In this document: in pieces, positions 11,138-20,902 of the stretch | Layout of the letters: every line of letters begins with the position of its first letter | Numbering within the stretch: the stretch's first letter is position 1 | Assembly: GCF_028826105.1 (NCBI RefSeq) | Contig: NZ_JAQGPL010000001.1 | Coordinates: 1,762,501-1,826,500, forward strand | Reading direction: 5' to 3' | Origin: Paenibacillus humicola | GTDB lineage: Bacteria > Bacillota > Bacilli > Paenibacillales > Paenibacillaceae | Length of the DNA: 64,000 nt | The notes under the pieces: generated by a model | Told to the model about the DNA's origin: nothing | Databases searched by the model: none | The model's input: only the letters and a program-made list of their open reading frames with translations | Translations under genes and position numbers: made by a program

Positions 11138-11377
11138 GTGACGGACGTGGAGTGGGCCGAAACGATCGAAGCGCTGTGCGAAAGCAAAGCGGAGGAATTC
11201 AGGCTGGTCGGCTATGAGCATGTGACCGCCAAGGAAGTGTGGGAATGCGTCAGCGACAAATACGCGAAAACCGGGCAGCCGGCATTGCATCGGGTCGTCA
11301 ACGACATCTTGTCGCTCAAGGCGACACGGTTTATGAACTACATGACGTTAAGTGCGTTCAAGGGGTCCCAATTTTGA
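11138..11377 (+). CDS. comN: ComN-like post-transcriptional regulator
   Basis: 79 residues from GTG 11138, with GGAGGAGG at 11121-11128. The short helical protein (EWAETIEALCESKAEEF, then YEHVTAKEVWECVSDKY) matches the post-transcriptional regulator family (PF13797) named for B. subtilis ComN (YrzD), which acts on comE mRNA. The position between spoVB and secD is the same as in B. subtilis. It is followed by a promoter for secD, so the two need not be cotranscribed. Confidence 0.82.
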   Translation: MTDVEWAETIEALCESKAEEFRLVGYEHVTAKEVWECVSDKYAKTGQPALHRVVNDILSLKATRFMNYMTLSAFKGSQF

Positions 11378-11394
11378 CGGCGGGGCTCTTTTTT

Positions 11395-11423
11395 TTGACT
11401 CGTTTTTCCGGCGTCGCTATAAT
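11395..11423 (+). promoter_or_regulatory. Sigma-A promoter of secD-secF
   Basis: TTGACT (11395-11400), a 17-bp spacer, and a perfect TATAAT (11418-11423). Start of transcription is expected near 11430, about 36 bases before the secD ATG. Confidence 0.8.
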
Positions 11424-11465
11424 AGGAATATTGACAAGCTCTTACAAGGGGGAACCAACGGCATT

Positions 11466-12734
11466 ATGAACCGATTGTTAACATTTGTGCTCATCGTCGT
11501 CTTATCCGCAGGCGTCGTCGGAGCGACCAGCCCCTGGCTCGTAAAGCAAATCAAGCTGGGCCTGGACCTGAAAGGCGGATTTGAAATCCTGTACGAGGCG
11601 TCGCCACTTGACGGCGGAGGGAAAGTGTCGAAGGATTCGCTCGTTCAGACGGCCCGAAGTCTGGAGGAGCGCGCGAACCGCACCGGCGTCGCCGAGCCGG
11701 ATGTGTCGATCGAGGGCACGAACCGGATTCGCGTCAAAATCGCCGGCGTCACCGACGAGGCGAAGGTGCGCGAAGTGCTGAGCAAGCCGGCGAACCTGAC
11801 GTTCCGCAGCGCGGTCGGCTGCACCCCCCAGCAAGGCTACTGCAAGACTGAACTGAACGGCAGCGATTTCGTTCCGAACGGCGCGAGCGTGCGACAGTCG
11901 AATCTGAACGCTTACGAAATCGACATCAAGCTGAAGGACGCTTCGAAATTCGCCAAAGTGACAGGCGACATCGCGAAGCTTGCATCAACCGGAAATAACC
12001 AGCTGGCCATCTACCTGGACGATCAGCAAATTTCCGCGCCGAACGTCAATGAGGAAATCAACAGCAACACCGCTTCGATAACCGGCAGCTTCACGCTGGA
12101 CGAAGCGAACAACCTGAAAAACACGATCAACCTCGGCGCGCTTCCGCTGAAGCTCACCGAGAAATATACGCAGAGCGTCGGCGCGACGCTCGGTCAGCTG
12201 TCGCTGCAGGAGACGCTGTTTGCGGGCGGCCTGGCTACGGTGCTCATCCTGCTCTTCATGTTTGTGTTTTACCGCATTCCGGGCGCGATCGCCAGCTTTG
12301 CGATCATCGTCTACATCTGGATGCTGCTGCTCGGCTTCTATCTGATGGACGCGACGCTGACGCTGCCGGGCATCGCAGCGTTCATTCTCGGCATTGGGAT
12401 GGCCGTCGACGCCAACATCATTACGTTCGAGCGGATCCGGGAAGAGATGCGCAGCGGCAAAAGCGTGCTGTCCTCGCTCAAAGCCGGCTCCAAAAACTCG
12501 TTCCGCACCATCATCGATGCGCATGTGACGACCGTCATCGCCGGGCTAGTGCTGTTCTTTATCGGCACCGGGGCGGTAAAAGGCTTTGCGGTTACGCTCA
12601 TTCTGAGTATCGTCGTCAGCATCATTACGAACGTAGGCTACTCGCGGCTGCTCCTTCATTTGCTCATCCGCAGCAACAAGCTCGTCAAACCTGCGTATTT
12701 CGGCATTAAGGAGAGTGAAATCCGTGCGCTATAA
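11466..12734 (+). CDS. secD: Protein translocase subunit SecD
   Basis: 422 residues from ATG 11466, chosen over an upstream in-frame start because AAGGGGGAACC precedes it and the N-terminal helix (residues 4-22) then begins correctly. The signature LGLDLKGG is at residues 31-38; an extracellular P1-type domain follows; the last 170 residues hold five helices including the GIGMAVDANIITFERIREE segment. SecD works with SecF to finish export using the proton gradient. SecD and SecF are separate proteins here, unlike the fused SecDF of B. subtilis. Confidence 0.96.
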   Translation: MNRLLTFVLIVVLSAGVVGATSPWLVKQIKLGLDLKGGFEILYEASPLDGGGKVSKDSLVQTARSLEERANRTGVAEPDVSIEGTNRIRVKIAGVTDEAKVREVLSKPANLTFRSAVGCTPQQGYCKTELNGSDFVPNGASVRQSNLNAYEIDIKLKDASKFAKVTGDIAKLASTGNNQLAIYLDDQQISAPNVNEEINSNTASITGSFTLDEANNLKNTINLGALPLKLTEKYTQSVGATLGQLSLQETLFAGGLATVLILLFMFVFYRIPGAIASFAIIVYIWMLLLGFYLMDATLTLPGIAAFILGIGMAVDANIITFERIREEMRSGKSVLSSLKAGSKNSFRTIIDAHVTTVIAGLVLFFIGTGAVKGFAVTLILSIVVSIITNVGYSRLLLHLLIRSNKLVKPAYFGIKESEIRAL

Positions 12735-13650
12735 ATTTACCGAATCCGAAAAGAGGTTCAGCTTTGTCGGCAAAGCGCGGTATTTCTTTATTCTATCGAT
12801 CGTCATCACGGTGCTCGGCGTTTTGACGCTCGCCTTCGCCGGCCTTCATTACGGCGTCGATTTCAAGGCCGGCTCCAGCGTGGACTTCTCTGTGAAGAAA
12901 GATCTGTCCGGACAAAAAAACGCCATTCAGCAGTTTTTGACCGACGAAGGCTACGGCAGCCCCGCGCTGACCGTCGGCACGAACCGGGTCACGATGCGTT
13001 TCCCGGATACGCTGCAGCAGGACAAGGAAGAAAAGCTCAAGGCCGATTTCGCCTCGAAGTTCGATAAAAGCGCTTCGGCGGAAGTGAACACGGTCGATCC
13101 CGAGATGGCGAGAGAGCTGCAGTTAAACGCCCTGAAGGCGGTCGCCATCGCGAGCATCGGCATCATCCTGTACGTCAGCATCCGGTTCGAATGGCGGTTT
13201 GCGGTGGCGGGAATCGTAGCGCTGCTGCACGATGCGTTTATCGTCATCAGCTTGTTCTCGATCTTCCGGCTGGAGGTCAATTTGCCGTTTATCGTGGCGG
13301 TGCTGACGATTATCGGTTATTCCATCAACGATACGATCGTTATTTTCGACCGGATCCGCGAGAACCTCCGGTTTGCGAAAATCAAAACGGGTGCCGATTT
13401 GGCGAACCTTGTGAATGCCAGCATTTGGCAGACGCTGACGCGTTCGATCAACACGGTCATGACGGTTTTGATCGCCGCGCTCTGTCTGTTTATTTTCGGC
13501 GGCGAATCGATCAAGCTGTTTTCGCTCGCCATGCTGTTCGGACTCATCAGCGGCGCGTACTCTTCGATCTTTATCGCGAGCCAGCTGTGGCTGGTGCTGA
13601 AAAACCGGCAGAAGCCGAAAATGGCGGCTAAAACGCCTGCGGCGTCTTAA
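12724..13650 (+). CDS. secF: Protein translocase subunit SecF
   Basis: 308 residues from GTG 12724; AAGGAG at 12709-12714 is well spaced for it and too close to the earlier GTG 12715. The gene overlaps the secD stop by 11 bases, so translation is probably coupled. Visible: first helix, then GVDFKAG at residues 44-50, a short external domain, and a helical block with IIGYSINDTIVIFDRIREN, the family motif. Six membrane helices are expected. Confidence 0.95.
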   Translation: MRYKFTESEKRFSFVGKARYFFILSIVITVLGVLTLAFAGLHYGVDFKAGSSVDFSVKKDLSGQKNAIQQFLTDEGYGSPALTVGTNRVTMRFPDTLQQDKEEKLKADFASKFDKSASAEVNTVDPEMARELQLNALKAVAIASIGIILYVSIRFEWRFAVAGIVALLHDAFIVISLFSIFRLEVNLPFIVAVLTIIGYSINDTIVIFDRIRENLRFAKIKTGADLANLVNASIWQTLTRSINTVMTVLIAALCLFIFGGESIKLFSLAMLFGLISGAYSSIFIASQLWLVLKNRQKPKMAAKTPAAS

Positions 13651-13677
13651 TTCATCGCTCATTAACAGGAGGCGACC

Positions 13678-14589
13678 ATGTCAGCGAACCATCGTTACGC
13701 CAAGGCGGAAGGGGCAGCATGGACCGGGTTGATCGGAAACGTCTGCATCGCGGCGGTTAAAGGAGGCATCGGCATGCAGACCGGAAGCAAAACGCTTCTG
13801 GCCGATGCCTGCCGCTCCGCCTCCGAAGCGGCTTCCTCGTTCGTCTCCTTGACAGGCATCCGCCGCTCGCACAGGCAGGGCGCCCAGGATCCGGCCGCTT
13901 CCGCGCACCGGGGAAAAACCGAGGCGGTCACCGGCGTGCTGGCTTCGATCCTGCTGATGATCGCAGGTTTGGAAATCGGCATCTCGGCGGTCCGTTCGCT
14001 CGCCGAAGGCGTGGATGAAGGACCGGGCTGGCCTTCGGCGGCCGTCGTCGTCGCCGCATTCGTGCTGAAGGAAATTTTCTTTCCCGTCAAGGAGCGCCGT
14101 TCGGATTTGTACGCCTCGATTGCGGCGGTCATCGGTACGGGCGGCGCGTCGCTCGGGAAGCCGCTGGACATGCCGATGCTCTATTATTTCGATCCGGCCG
14201 CGTCGCTTATTTTAGTCGTCCTCGTATTTGCGGGCGGGTACCGCGTGGTAACGGCCTCCGCGCTGCGCAGCCGCACCGGCGAGGTGGAGCAGGCCGACCG
14301 CAACGAATTTATGGCGGCGGTGCAGCGCATCGAAGGCGTCATTGCGGTCGAAGAGCTGCATGCGCGCGAGCATGGCCATTATGTGATCGCCGATGTGACG
14401 ATCAGCGTCAATCCGCGCATTTCGGTTCTCGAAGGCAGCGAAATCGCCAAGCGGGTCAAGCTGTTTCTGATGAAGCGGTTTTCGCACGTGACGGACGTTT
14501 CCGTCCATGTCACGCCGTACGACCCGGGCTATCCGTACAAAACGAATCACGACCCGAATCAGGAGCAGATGCCGACGCTGCTGCAGTAG
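13678..14589 (+). CDS. Cation diffusion facilitator (CDF) family protein with altered metal-site residues
   Basis: 303 residues with about five or six hydrophobic helices, then a C-terminal cytosolic dimerisation domain (residues about 205-285, ending VSVHVTPYDPGY) typical of CDF exporters. The helix-2 motif, ADAxHSxxD in zinc exporters, reads ADACRSASE (Arg46, Glu50). The helix-5 HxxxD pair reads ERRSD (Glu139, Asp143). A conventional tetrahedral zinc site is therefore doubtful; substrate may be different or transport lost. AGGAGG precedes ATG 13678, 27 bases after secF. It intervenes between secF and recJ, adjacent in B. subtilis. Confidence 0.85.
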   Translation: MSANHRYAKAEGAAWTGLIGNVCIAAVKGGIGMQTGSKTLLADACRSASEAASSFVSLTGIRRSHRQGAQDPAASAHRGKTEAVTGVLASILLMIAGLEIGISAVRSLAEGVDEGPGWPSAAVVVAAFVLKEIFFPVKERRSDLYASIAAVIGTGGASLGKPLDMPMLYYFDPAASLILVVLVFAGGYRVVTASALRSRTGEVEQADRNEFMAAVQRIEGVIAVEELHAREHGHYVIADVTISVNPRISVLEGSEIAKRVKLFLMKRFSHVTDVSVHVTPYDPGYPYKTNHDPNQEQMPTLLQ

Positions 14590-14607
14590 CAGCGGCGTCT
14601 TTTTTAT
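14573..14607 (+). terminator. Possible terminator between the CDF gene and recJ
   Basis: GACGCTGCT pairs imperfectly with AGCAGCGGCGTC, spanning the CDF stop codon, and TTTTTT follows (14600-14605). The stem contains a bulge. Confidence 0.5.
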
Positions 14608-14648
14608 GAAAAGCGTTCAGCGTTCATACCGAAGGAGGTGCCGCTCCA

Positions 14649-17081
14649 TTGATTAGACCGAATACCCGCTGGGAAATCGCCGACCTGGGGATGGATGATC
14701 GGGTACGGGCGGAGGAGCTGGCGGCGAAGCTGAAGCTGCCGCCGATCGTTGCAAGGCTGCTCGTTCAGCGGGGTTATGCCGACCTCGAATCGGCCCGGAA
14801 ATTTCTGTTCGGCGGAGTCGAACGTCTCCACGACCCGTTCCTGCTGAAAGGGATGAAGGAAGCGGCCGCGCGCATTCGCGACGCTGCCGAGCGCGGAGAG
14901 CGCGTGCGCATATACGGCGATTACGACGCCGACGGCGTGTCGTCGACGGCGCTGATGATCCGGCTGTTTGGCCGGCTGGGGCTCCGCTTCGATTATTATA
15001 TCCCCCACCGCACGCTGGAGGGCTACGGCTTAAACGAGGCGGCGATCGCGAAGGCCGCCGAAGCCGGCGTGACGCTCATCGTTACGGTGGATACCGGCAT
15101 CAGCGCCGTGGAACAAATCGCCTATGCCCGGTCGCTCGGCATCGATGTCATTGTGACCGATCATCACGAGCCTCCGCAGCGCCTTCCGGAGGCGCTTGCG
15201 CTCATTAATCCGAAGCAGGACGATTGCCCGTATCCGTTTAAAGGGCTGGCGGGCGTCGGCGTCGCCTTCAAGCTGGCCGAAGCGCTGCTCGGCGAGCCGC
15301 CGGTCGAATGGACCGATATCGTCGCGCTGGGCACGATCGCCGACCTGATGCCGCTGCAAGGCGAGAACCGCATCCTTGTTCGGCTCGGCCTCCAACGGCT
15401 GCAGGAGGGCGGGGAGCCCGGCTTAGCGGCGCTAGCCGACGTAGCGGGGATCGACCTGGCATCGATCCAAGCGACGAATATCGCCTTCGGCATGGCGCCG
15501 CGCATCAATGCCGCCGGACGCCTTGAGCATGCGGACGAAGCGGTGCGCCTGCTGACCGCCGCCGATTCCGAATCGGCCGCGGCGGCCGCGTTCACGCTCG
15601 ACAACCTGAACCGGGAGCGGCAGCGGGTCGTCGACGAGATCGTCCGGGAAGCGCTGGCGATGTGGGCGGACAGGTGCTCCCGCGCCGAGGCGGAAGACAG
15701 GCCGGAGCCATCGGTGATCGTCCTGGCCGGCGTGGGCTGGAATGCCGGCGTCGTCGGAATCGTCGCCTCCAAGCTGATCGAACGGTTTTATAAGCCGACG
15801 CTGGTGCTCGGCATCGATGCCGAAACCGGCATGTGCAAAGGTTCGGCCAGGTCGGTCGAAGGCTTCGATCTGCATGCCGCATTGACGCGGTGCGCGGAGC
15901 TGCTGGACCATTTCGGCGGCCATCAGGCGGCGGCCGGAATGAGCCTCCACCGCAGCCGGCTCGGCGAGCTGGAGGAGTCGCTCTTCCGTTTGGCGGACGA
16001 ATGGCTGACCGCCGACGACCGGGTACCGAAGACGAGGATCGATCTCGCCTGCGGAGTCGAGGAAGCGACCCTTGACGTGCTGACGGAGCTGCAGCGGCTG
16101 GAGCCGTTCGGCGCAGGCAATCCGGCCCCGAAGCTGCTGCTGCGGGGAGGCACGGTCGCCGACCGGAGAACGATGGGCAAGGAAGGCAAGCATCTGAAGC
16201 TGTCGATTTCCGGAGGCGGCCGTCTGCTGGATGCCGTCGGCTTCGGGTGCGGCGAGTTGGCTCCTCGGCTGACGGAAGGCGCGCACATCGAGCTCGTGGG
16301 TGAGCTCGCCGTCAATGAATGGAACGGGCGAAGGCGCGCCCAGTTTATGGTCAGCGATATGTGTGTGCCGCATGTCCAGCTGATCGACTGCCGGCTGGAA
16401 GCATTAACCGAGCCGGTCCCGGCGCTCGCGAAGCTGGCGGATCGATATGCCGTCGCTTCCTGCACGGCGCTTGTTCCATCCCCGGCCTGGAAAGAAGTCC
16501 TCGAAGCGGCAGGCCCGTCGAAGCTTCCGCATCTCTCAGCCGTTTATACATACGATGACATCGGCCATTTATCCGAAGGGCAGATATGCCCCGAGCTGAT
16601 TTTGCTTGGAACGCCGCCTTCGGCGGCCAAGCTGGCCGAGGCGCTTCGCGCGTTCCGGGATATCGGCGCGGTATACGCCCTCTACGGTACAACGGCGCGG
16701 TCCGGACGGGCTGTGGACGTACCGGACCGGGAGCAGTTCGGCAGGCTGTATACGACGCTTCGCCGCGTCTCTCCGCTGACAGGTGAAGACGCCGCCGGAC
16801 GTCTGGCGACGATGCTGGGTTGGCAGGCGGAACGGGTACGGTTTATGCTGAACGTTTTTGCCGAACTGGAATTTGTGTCGCTGGCGAACGGAACGCTCAT
16901 GCTGGCCGATGCGCCGGAGAAGAAGGATTTGTCCCGTTCGGCGCTGTACCGCGAAGCGGGGCACAGACGCGAATCGGACCTGATCCTGTTTGCGGAAACG
17001 AAGGCGTTTGCCGAGTGGATTCGCAGTCAATCCGAAGGCGCGCCGCAATCCACCATCCAAGAAGGAGCTGACATCTCATGA
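14649..17081 (+). CDS. recJ: Single-stranded-DNA-specific exonuclease RecJ
   Basis: 810 residues from TTG 14649, preceded by AAGGAGGT at optimal distance. RecJ degrades single strands 5' to 3' in recombination and repair. DHH-family motifs are clear: [11 protein letters not shown] near residues 91-101 and VTDHHEPP near 169-176, a DHHA1 domain with [11 protein letters not shown] near 425-435, then an OB-type region. The last 230 residues form the extra C-terminal domain found in long Bacillales RecJ proteins. The stop overlaps the apt start (ATGA at 17078-17081). Confidence 0.95.
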   Translation: MIRPNTRWEIADLGMDDRVRAEELAAKLKLPPIVARLLVQRGYADLESARKFLFGGVERLHDPFLLKGMKEAAARIRDAAERGERVRIYGDYDADGVSSTALMIRLFGRLGLRFDYYIPHRTLEGYGLNEAAIAKAAEAGVTLIVTVDTGISAVEQIAYARSLGIDVIVTDHHEPPQRLPEALALINPKQDDCPYPFKGLAGVGVAFKLAEALLGEPPVEWTDIVALGTIADLMPLQGENRILVRLGLQRLQEGGEPGLAALADVAGIDLASIQATNIAFGMAPRINAAGRLEHADEAVRLLTAADSESAAAAAFTLDNLNRERQRVVDEIVREALAMWADRCSRAEAEDRPEPSVIVLAGVGWNAGVVGIVASKLIERFYKPTLVLGIDAETGMCKGSARSVEGFDLHAALTRCAELLDHFGGHQAAAGMSLHRSRLGELEESLFRLADEWLTADDRVPKTRIDLACGVEEATLDVLTELQRLEPFGAGNPAPKLLLRGGTVADRRTMGKEGKHLKLSISGGGRLLDAVGFGCGELAPRLTEGAHIELVGELAVNEWNGRRRAQFMVSDMCVPHVQLIDCRLEALTEPVPALAKLADRYAVASCTALVPSPAWKEVLEAAGPSKLPHLSAVYTYDDIGHLSEGQICPELILLGTPPSAAKLAEALRAFRDIGAVYALYGTTARSGRAVDVPDREQFGRLYTTLRRVSPLTGEDAAGRLATMLGWQAERVRFMLNVFAELEFVSLANGTLMLADAPEKKDLSRSALYREAGHRRESDLILFAETKAFAEWIRSQSEGAPQSTIQEGADIS

Positions 17082-17590
17082 ATTTCAAGGATTATATTCG
17101 CGTCATCCCGGATTATCCGCAGCCGGGCATCCGGTTCAAAGACATCACGACGCTGACGAATAACGGCGAAGCTTACCGCGCCGCGATTCTGGCCGTTAAA
17201 GAGGCTGTTCAGGACAAGGGCATCGATCTGATCGCGGGTCCCGAAGCGCGGGGGTTTATCGTCGGCGCGCCGCTGGCCGTCGAGCTCGGCGTCGGCTTTG
17301 TGCCGATTCGCAAAAGCGGCAAGCTGCCCGCCGACGTGATCGAAGCGGGCTACGACCTTGAATACGGCAAAGACAAACTGGCCATGCACAAGGATGCGAT
17401 CAAGCCGGGCCAGCGGATCCTGATCGCCGACGATTTGCTCGCGACGGGCGGCACCATTTCCACTACGGCGAGCCTGATTCGGCAGCTCGGCGGCGAGGTG
17501 ATCGGCGCGGCTTTCCTGATCGAGCTGAGCTATTTGAACGGCCGCGTCAAGCTGCCGGGCATCGACGTTTTTTCTCTCGTAACCTATTAA
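17078..17590 (+). CDS. apt: Adenine phosphoribosyltransferase
   Basis: 170 residues, the normal length. It converts adenine plus PRPP to AMP in purine salvage. The start [18 protein letters not shown], the GPEARGFI segment and the PRPP-binding loop [13 protein letters not shown] (about 115-127) are typical. AAGGAGCTGAC precedes ATG 17078, and the start overlaps the recJ stop by 4 bases, implying coupling. relA follows after its own promoter and leader. Confidence 0.97.
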   Translation: MNFKDYIRVIPDYPQPGIRFKDITTLTNNGEAYRAAILAVKEAVQDKGIDLIAGPEARGFIVGAPLAVELGVGFVPIRKSGKLPADVIEAGYDLEYGKDKLAMHKDAIKPGQRILIADDLLATGGTISTTASLIRQLGGEVIGAAFLIELSYLNGRVKLPGIDVFSLVTY

Positions 17591-17608
17591 AATGAACGGA
17601 CCGACATT

Positions 17609-17651
17609 CGTGCCGGCGCGGGACTTGTTGTCGCCGCTGCCGGCACGTTTT
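17609..17651 (+). terminator. Terminator after apt
   Basis: A 9-bp perfect stem (CGTGCCGGC 17609-17617 with GCCGGCACG 17639-17647) is followed by TTTTG. It separates apt from the relA promoter. Confidence 0.6.
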
Positions 17652-17682
17652 GCCATGCGCGGACCGTTCGCCGCCCCTCGGG

Positions 17683-17712
17683 TTGACGGCACGCGGGGCA
17701 AACAGGCATAAT
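17683..17712 (+). promoter_or_regulatory. Probable sigma-A promoter of relA
   Basis: TTGACG (17683-17688), an 18-bp spacer and CATAAT (17707-17712). It would give a leader of about 140 bases before the relA ATG. Confidence 0.5.
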
Positions 17713-17793
17713 AATAGAAACACGACGGATTCCACCAGGGCGGCCGCTTTTTGCGGTTGTTTTTGTTGCTATACATGAAGCGGTGTTCGGCAT

Positions 17794-17845
17794 CGTCCCC
17801 GGCAGGGACGGCGCTGGCCTGAACGTCAAGGCCACAAATTTTTTT
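17794..17845 (+). promoter_or_regulatory. Attenuator-like hairpins in the relA leader
   Basis: A CGTCCC/GGGACG hairpin (17794-17810) is followed by TGGCCT...AGGCCA (17815-17820 with 17829-17834) and then CAAATTTTTTT. The second unit looks like an intrinsic terminator and ends about 15 bases before the relA start. Function is inferred from shape only. Confidence 0.45.
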
Positions 17846-17860
17846 GGGAAAGGGACCTAC

Positions 17861-20044
17861 ATGGGGATTGAACAGCTGCTTGACAAAGCATCGGCCTATA
17901 TGAAGGAGCAGGATTTAAGCCGCATCCGCGAAGCGTACGATTTTGCCGACAGGGCCCATGACGGCCAGGTGCGCAAGTCGGGCGAGCCGTATATTTTGCA
18001 TCCGGTTGCCGTCGCGGAAATTCTCGTCAACATGCAAATGGACGTGTTGTCGATCATTGCGGCGCTGCTCCACGATGTCGTCGAGGATACGACCGTCCCG
18101 CTCGAAGAGGTGAGAACCCGTTTCGGCGAAGCATGCGCCACCGTCGTGGACGGCTTGACCAAACTTGAGAAAATTCAGTTCCGGTCCAAGGAAGAGCAGC
18201 AGAATGAAAACTACCGGAAAATGTTCATCGCGATGGCGCAGGATATCCGGGTTATTCTGATCAAGCTTGCGGACCGGCTTCACAATATGCGGACGCTGAA
18301 ATACCAGTCGGAGGAGGCGCAGCGGCGGATCGCTTACGAGACGCTCGAAATTTTTTGCCCGATCGCCCACCGGCTCGGGATTTCGGCAATTAAATGGGAG
18401 ATGGAGGATATCGCGCTCCGTTATCTCAACCCGCAGCAGTATTATCGGATTGCCAATCTGATGAAGAAAAAGCGGGCGGAACGCGAGCAGTATATTTCCG
18501 ACGTCATCACGCGCATTTCGGAGAAGCTGGAGGAAATGGGCATCCAAGGGGACATTTCCGGGCGGCCGAAGCACATCTACAGCATTTACAAGAAAATGAC
18601 CGGCAAAAACAAGCAGTTCAACGAAATTTACGACCTGCTCGCGATCCGGATCATTGTCGATAATATAAAAGATTGTTATGCCACGCTCGGTATCATTCAT
18701 ACGCTTTGGAAGCCGATGCCCGGCCGCTTCAAGGATTACATCGCCATGCCGAAGGTGAACATGTACCAGTCGCTCCATACGACCGTTATCGGGCCGACCG
18801 GGGAGCCGACTGAGGTGCAGATCCGCACCTGGGAGATGCACCGGACGAGCGAATACGGGATCGCCGCCCACTGGGCGTACAAGGAAGGCACGGTCGTGCC
18901 CGGCAACAGCTTCGAGGACAAAATGTCGCTGTTCCGCGAAATTATCGAGCTGCAGCATGAAGCGCGCGATGCGTCCGAATTCGTCGAATCGCTCAAAATG
19001 GACTTTTTCTCCGATCTCGTCTTCGTGTTTACGCCGAAAGGAGAGGTGTTCGAGCTGCCGGCCGGTTCGGTGCCGCTCGATTTTGCTTACCGCGTGCATA
19101 CGGAGGTCGGCAACCGGACGATCGGCGCGAAGGTGAACGGGCGGATCGTGCCGCTCGACCATAAGCTGCGTACGGGCGATATCGTTGAAATTTTAACGTC
19201 CAAGCATTCGTACGGGCCGAGCCAGGACTGGGTGAAAATCGCGCAGTCGTCGCATGCCCGAAGCAAAATCAAGCAGTGGTTCAAGAAGGAGAAGCGCGAG
19301 GAGAACGTCGCCAAAGGCCGCGAGCTGCTCGAGCGCGAGCTGAAGCGGATCGGTCTCGAGCCTCCGCAGTGGATGACGGATGAGAAGCTGCTGGAAGCCG
19401 CGAACAAGTTTACGTTTAACGATATCGAGGATATGCTGTCCGCAATCGGCTTCGGGGGCATTACCGCCGCGCAAATTTGCACGAAGCTGACCGAGAAGCT
19501 GCGCAAGGAAGCCGAGGAAGCGCAGCAGATCGAGCTGACCGGCGAGATGAAGGAAATGAAGACGGCGCCGACGCTGCGCAAAACCCGGCCGACGCACGGC
19601 GTTTCGGTCAAAGGCGTGGACAATCTGCTTGTCCGGTTCGCCCGGTGCTGCAACCCGGTGCCTGGCGACGAGATTATCGGCTATATTACGCGCGGCCGCG
19701 GCGTTTCGGTGCATCGCGTCGACTGCCAGAATATTCCGCTCGACTCGGATTGCGAGGAAGCGGCGCGCGTCATCGAGGTCGAATGGGAGCAGTCTGTCGA
19801 AGCGAATTACAGCGTCGACATCGAAATTACCGGCCACGACCGTCCGGGTTTGCTGAACGAGGTGCTTCAGGCGGTTTCGGAAAGCAAGACGAACATGTCG
19901 TCGGTCGCCGGCCGCTCGGATAAAAATAAAATGGCGATGATCCACATGACGATTCTCATCCGGAACATCGAGCATTTGCAGTCGGTTGTTGAGAAAATCA
20001 AACGGGTCCGGGACGTCTATTCCGTCCAGCGGATCATGCAGTAG
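17861..20044 (+). CDS. relA: Bifunctional (p)ppGpp synthetase/hydrolase, Rel (RSH)
   Basis: 727 residues from ATG 17861 with GGGAAAGGGACC upstream; a longer in-frame start at 17783 would cover the leader hairpins. Domains in order: HD hydrolase (LLHDVVEDT near 70-78; [12 protein letters not shown] near 140), synthetase ([32 protein letters not shown]), TGS (residues about 395-455), helical, zinc-finger CRPV-type region with [14 protein letters not shown], and ACT at the end. The RFKD form of the synthetase motif is the one of bifunctional Rel/SpoT enzymes. A separate small synthetase is encoded near 63 kb. Confidence 0.97.
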   Translation: MGIEQLLDKASAYMKEQDLSRIREAYDFADRAHDGQVRKSGEPYILHPVAVAEILVNMQMDVLSIIAALLHDVVEDTTVPLEEVRTRFGEACATVVDGLTKLEKIQFRSKEEQQNENYRKMFIAMAQDIRVILIKLADRLHNMRTLKYQSEEAQRRIAYETLEIFCPIAHRLGISAIKWEMEDIALRYLNPQQYYRIANLMKKKRAEREQYISDVITRISEKLEEMGIQGDISGRPKHIYSIYKKMTGKNKQFNEIYDLLAIRIIVDNIKDCYATLGIIHTLWKPMPGRFKDYIAMPKVNMYQSLHTTVIGPTGEPTEVQIRTWEMHRTSEYGIAAHWAYKEGTVVPGNSFEDKMSLFREIIELQHEARDASEFVESLKMDFFSDLVFVFTPKGEVFELPAGSVPLDFAYRVHTEVGNRTIGAKVNGRIVPLDHKLRTGDIVEILTSKHSYGPSQDWVKIAQSSHARSKIKQWFKKEKREENVAKGRELLERELKRIGLEPPQWMTDEKLLEAANKFTFNDIEDMLSAIGFGGITAAQICTKLTEKLRKEAEEAQQIELTGEMKEMKTAPTLRKTRPTHGVSVKGVDNLLVRFARCCNPVPGDEIIGYITRGRGVSVHRVDCQNIPLDSDCEEAARVIEVEWEQSVEANYSVDIEITGHDRPGLLNEVLQAVSESKTNMSSVAGRSDKNKMAMIHMTILIRNIEHLQSVVEKIKRVRDVYSVQRIMQ

Positions 20045-20061
20045 CAAGGAGTATAGGCGCA

Positions 20062-20505
20062 ATGAGAGTGGTCGTACAGCGCAGCAAACGCGCAGCCGTG
20101 ACCGTCTGCGGCGAAACGGTCGGCGAGATTCAGGGCGGGCTCGTGCTGCTCGTCGGCATCACGCACGAGGATACCGAGGCGGATGTCAGGTGGATGGCCG
20201 ATAAAATATCGGGGCTTCGCATTTTCGAGGACGAAGCCGGCAAAATGAACCGATCCGTCGTCGATACCGGCGGCAGCGTGCTGTCGGTATCGCAGTTTAC
20301 GCTTTACGGGGACTGCCGCAAAGGCAGACGCCCGAATTTTATGGCGGCGGCCCGGCCGGAGCACGCCGAATCGCTGTACGAAGCGTTTAACGGCGCGCTT
20401 CGCGGAGCGGGGCTTCCGGTCGAAACGGGACGCTTCGGCGCCATGATGGACGTTTCGCTCGTCAACGACGGCCCGGTTACGCTCATCCTCGACAGTAAAG
20501 CGTGA
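20062..20505 (+). CDS. dtd: D-aminoacyl-tRNA deacylase
   Basis: 147 residues. DTD removes D-amino acids (and glycine from mischarged tRNA-Ala) from tRNA. The start [15 protein letters not shown], the SQFTLYGD motif near 76 and the C-terminal [12 protein letters not shown] carrying the cross-subunit Gly-Pro motif are diagnostic. It follows relA by 17 bases with AAGGAG upstream, repeating the rel-dtd pair of B. subtilis. Confidence 0.97.
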   Translation: MRVVVQRSKRAAVTVCGETVGEIQGGLVLLVGITHEDTEADVRWMADKISGLRIFEDEAGKMNRSVVDTGGSVLSVSQFTLYGDCRKGRRPNFMAAARPEHAESLYEAFNGALRGAGLPVETGRFGAMMDVSLVNDGPVTLILDSKA

Positions 20506-20639
20506 CGGAGTTAATCGGGCGGGACGGCGGTTAGAATCGGCAGGGCGGGCAACACTAGAAACCGGAGACCCGCGGCGCGGCGGCCTGCTTCGGCCGCCGG
20601 CCGCGCTCGATTTCGAGGGAACGAAGGAGCGTGCCTGCC

Positions 20640-20816
20640 ATGCATCAATCGCGCAAGGAGCAAGGCTTGGAACGGACCTCGCGCAGAATGCTTCACGCCG
20701 ACCGCCGGGAAGCGCTTGTTTTCTCGGAGCTGGAGGACGATATCGAAGCGGCGGCGGATTGGGCGGCCGGCGGAGCACCGAAACGGCCCGACCCAAGCGG
20801 GGAACGCGGAATTTAA
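20640..20816 (+). CDS. Small hypothetical protein, 58 aa
   Basis: Not recognised. ATG 20640 has AAGGAG at 20624-20629, ideal spacing. The product is charged (Arg/Glu-rich start MHQSRKEQGLERTSRR, then ALVFSELEDDIEAAADW) and ends with a Pro/Gly-rich tail, with no cysteine motif or membrane helix. It lies between dtd and hemZ in the same direction. The ribosome site is the main support; it could be non-coding. Confidence 0.4.
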   Translation: MHQSRKEQGLERTSRRMLHADRREALVFSELEDDIEAAADWAAGGAPKRPDPSGERGI

Positions 20817-20902
20817 CCGGATGAGACGGGTACGAACGAGGCGGCGCCGCAAGGCGCTTTTCGTTTGCGGCGAGCTCATGCGATCGAAGGAGAATGAACG
20901 TC

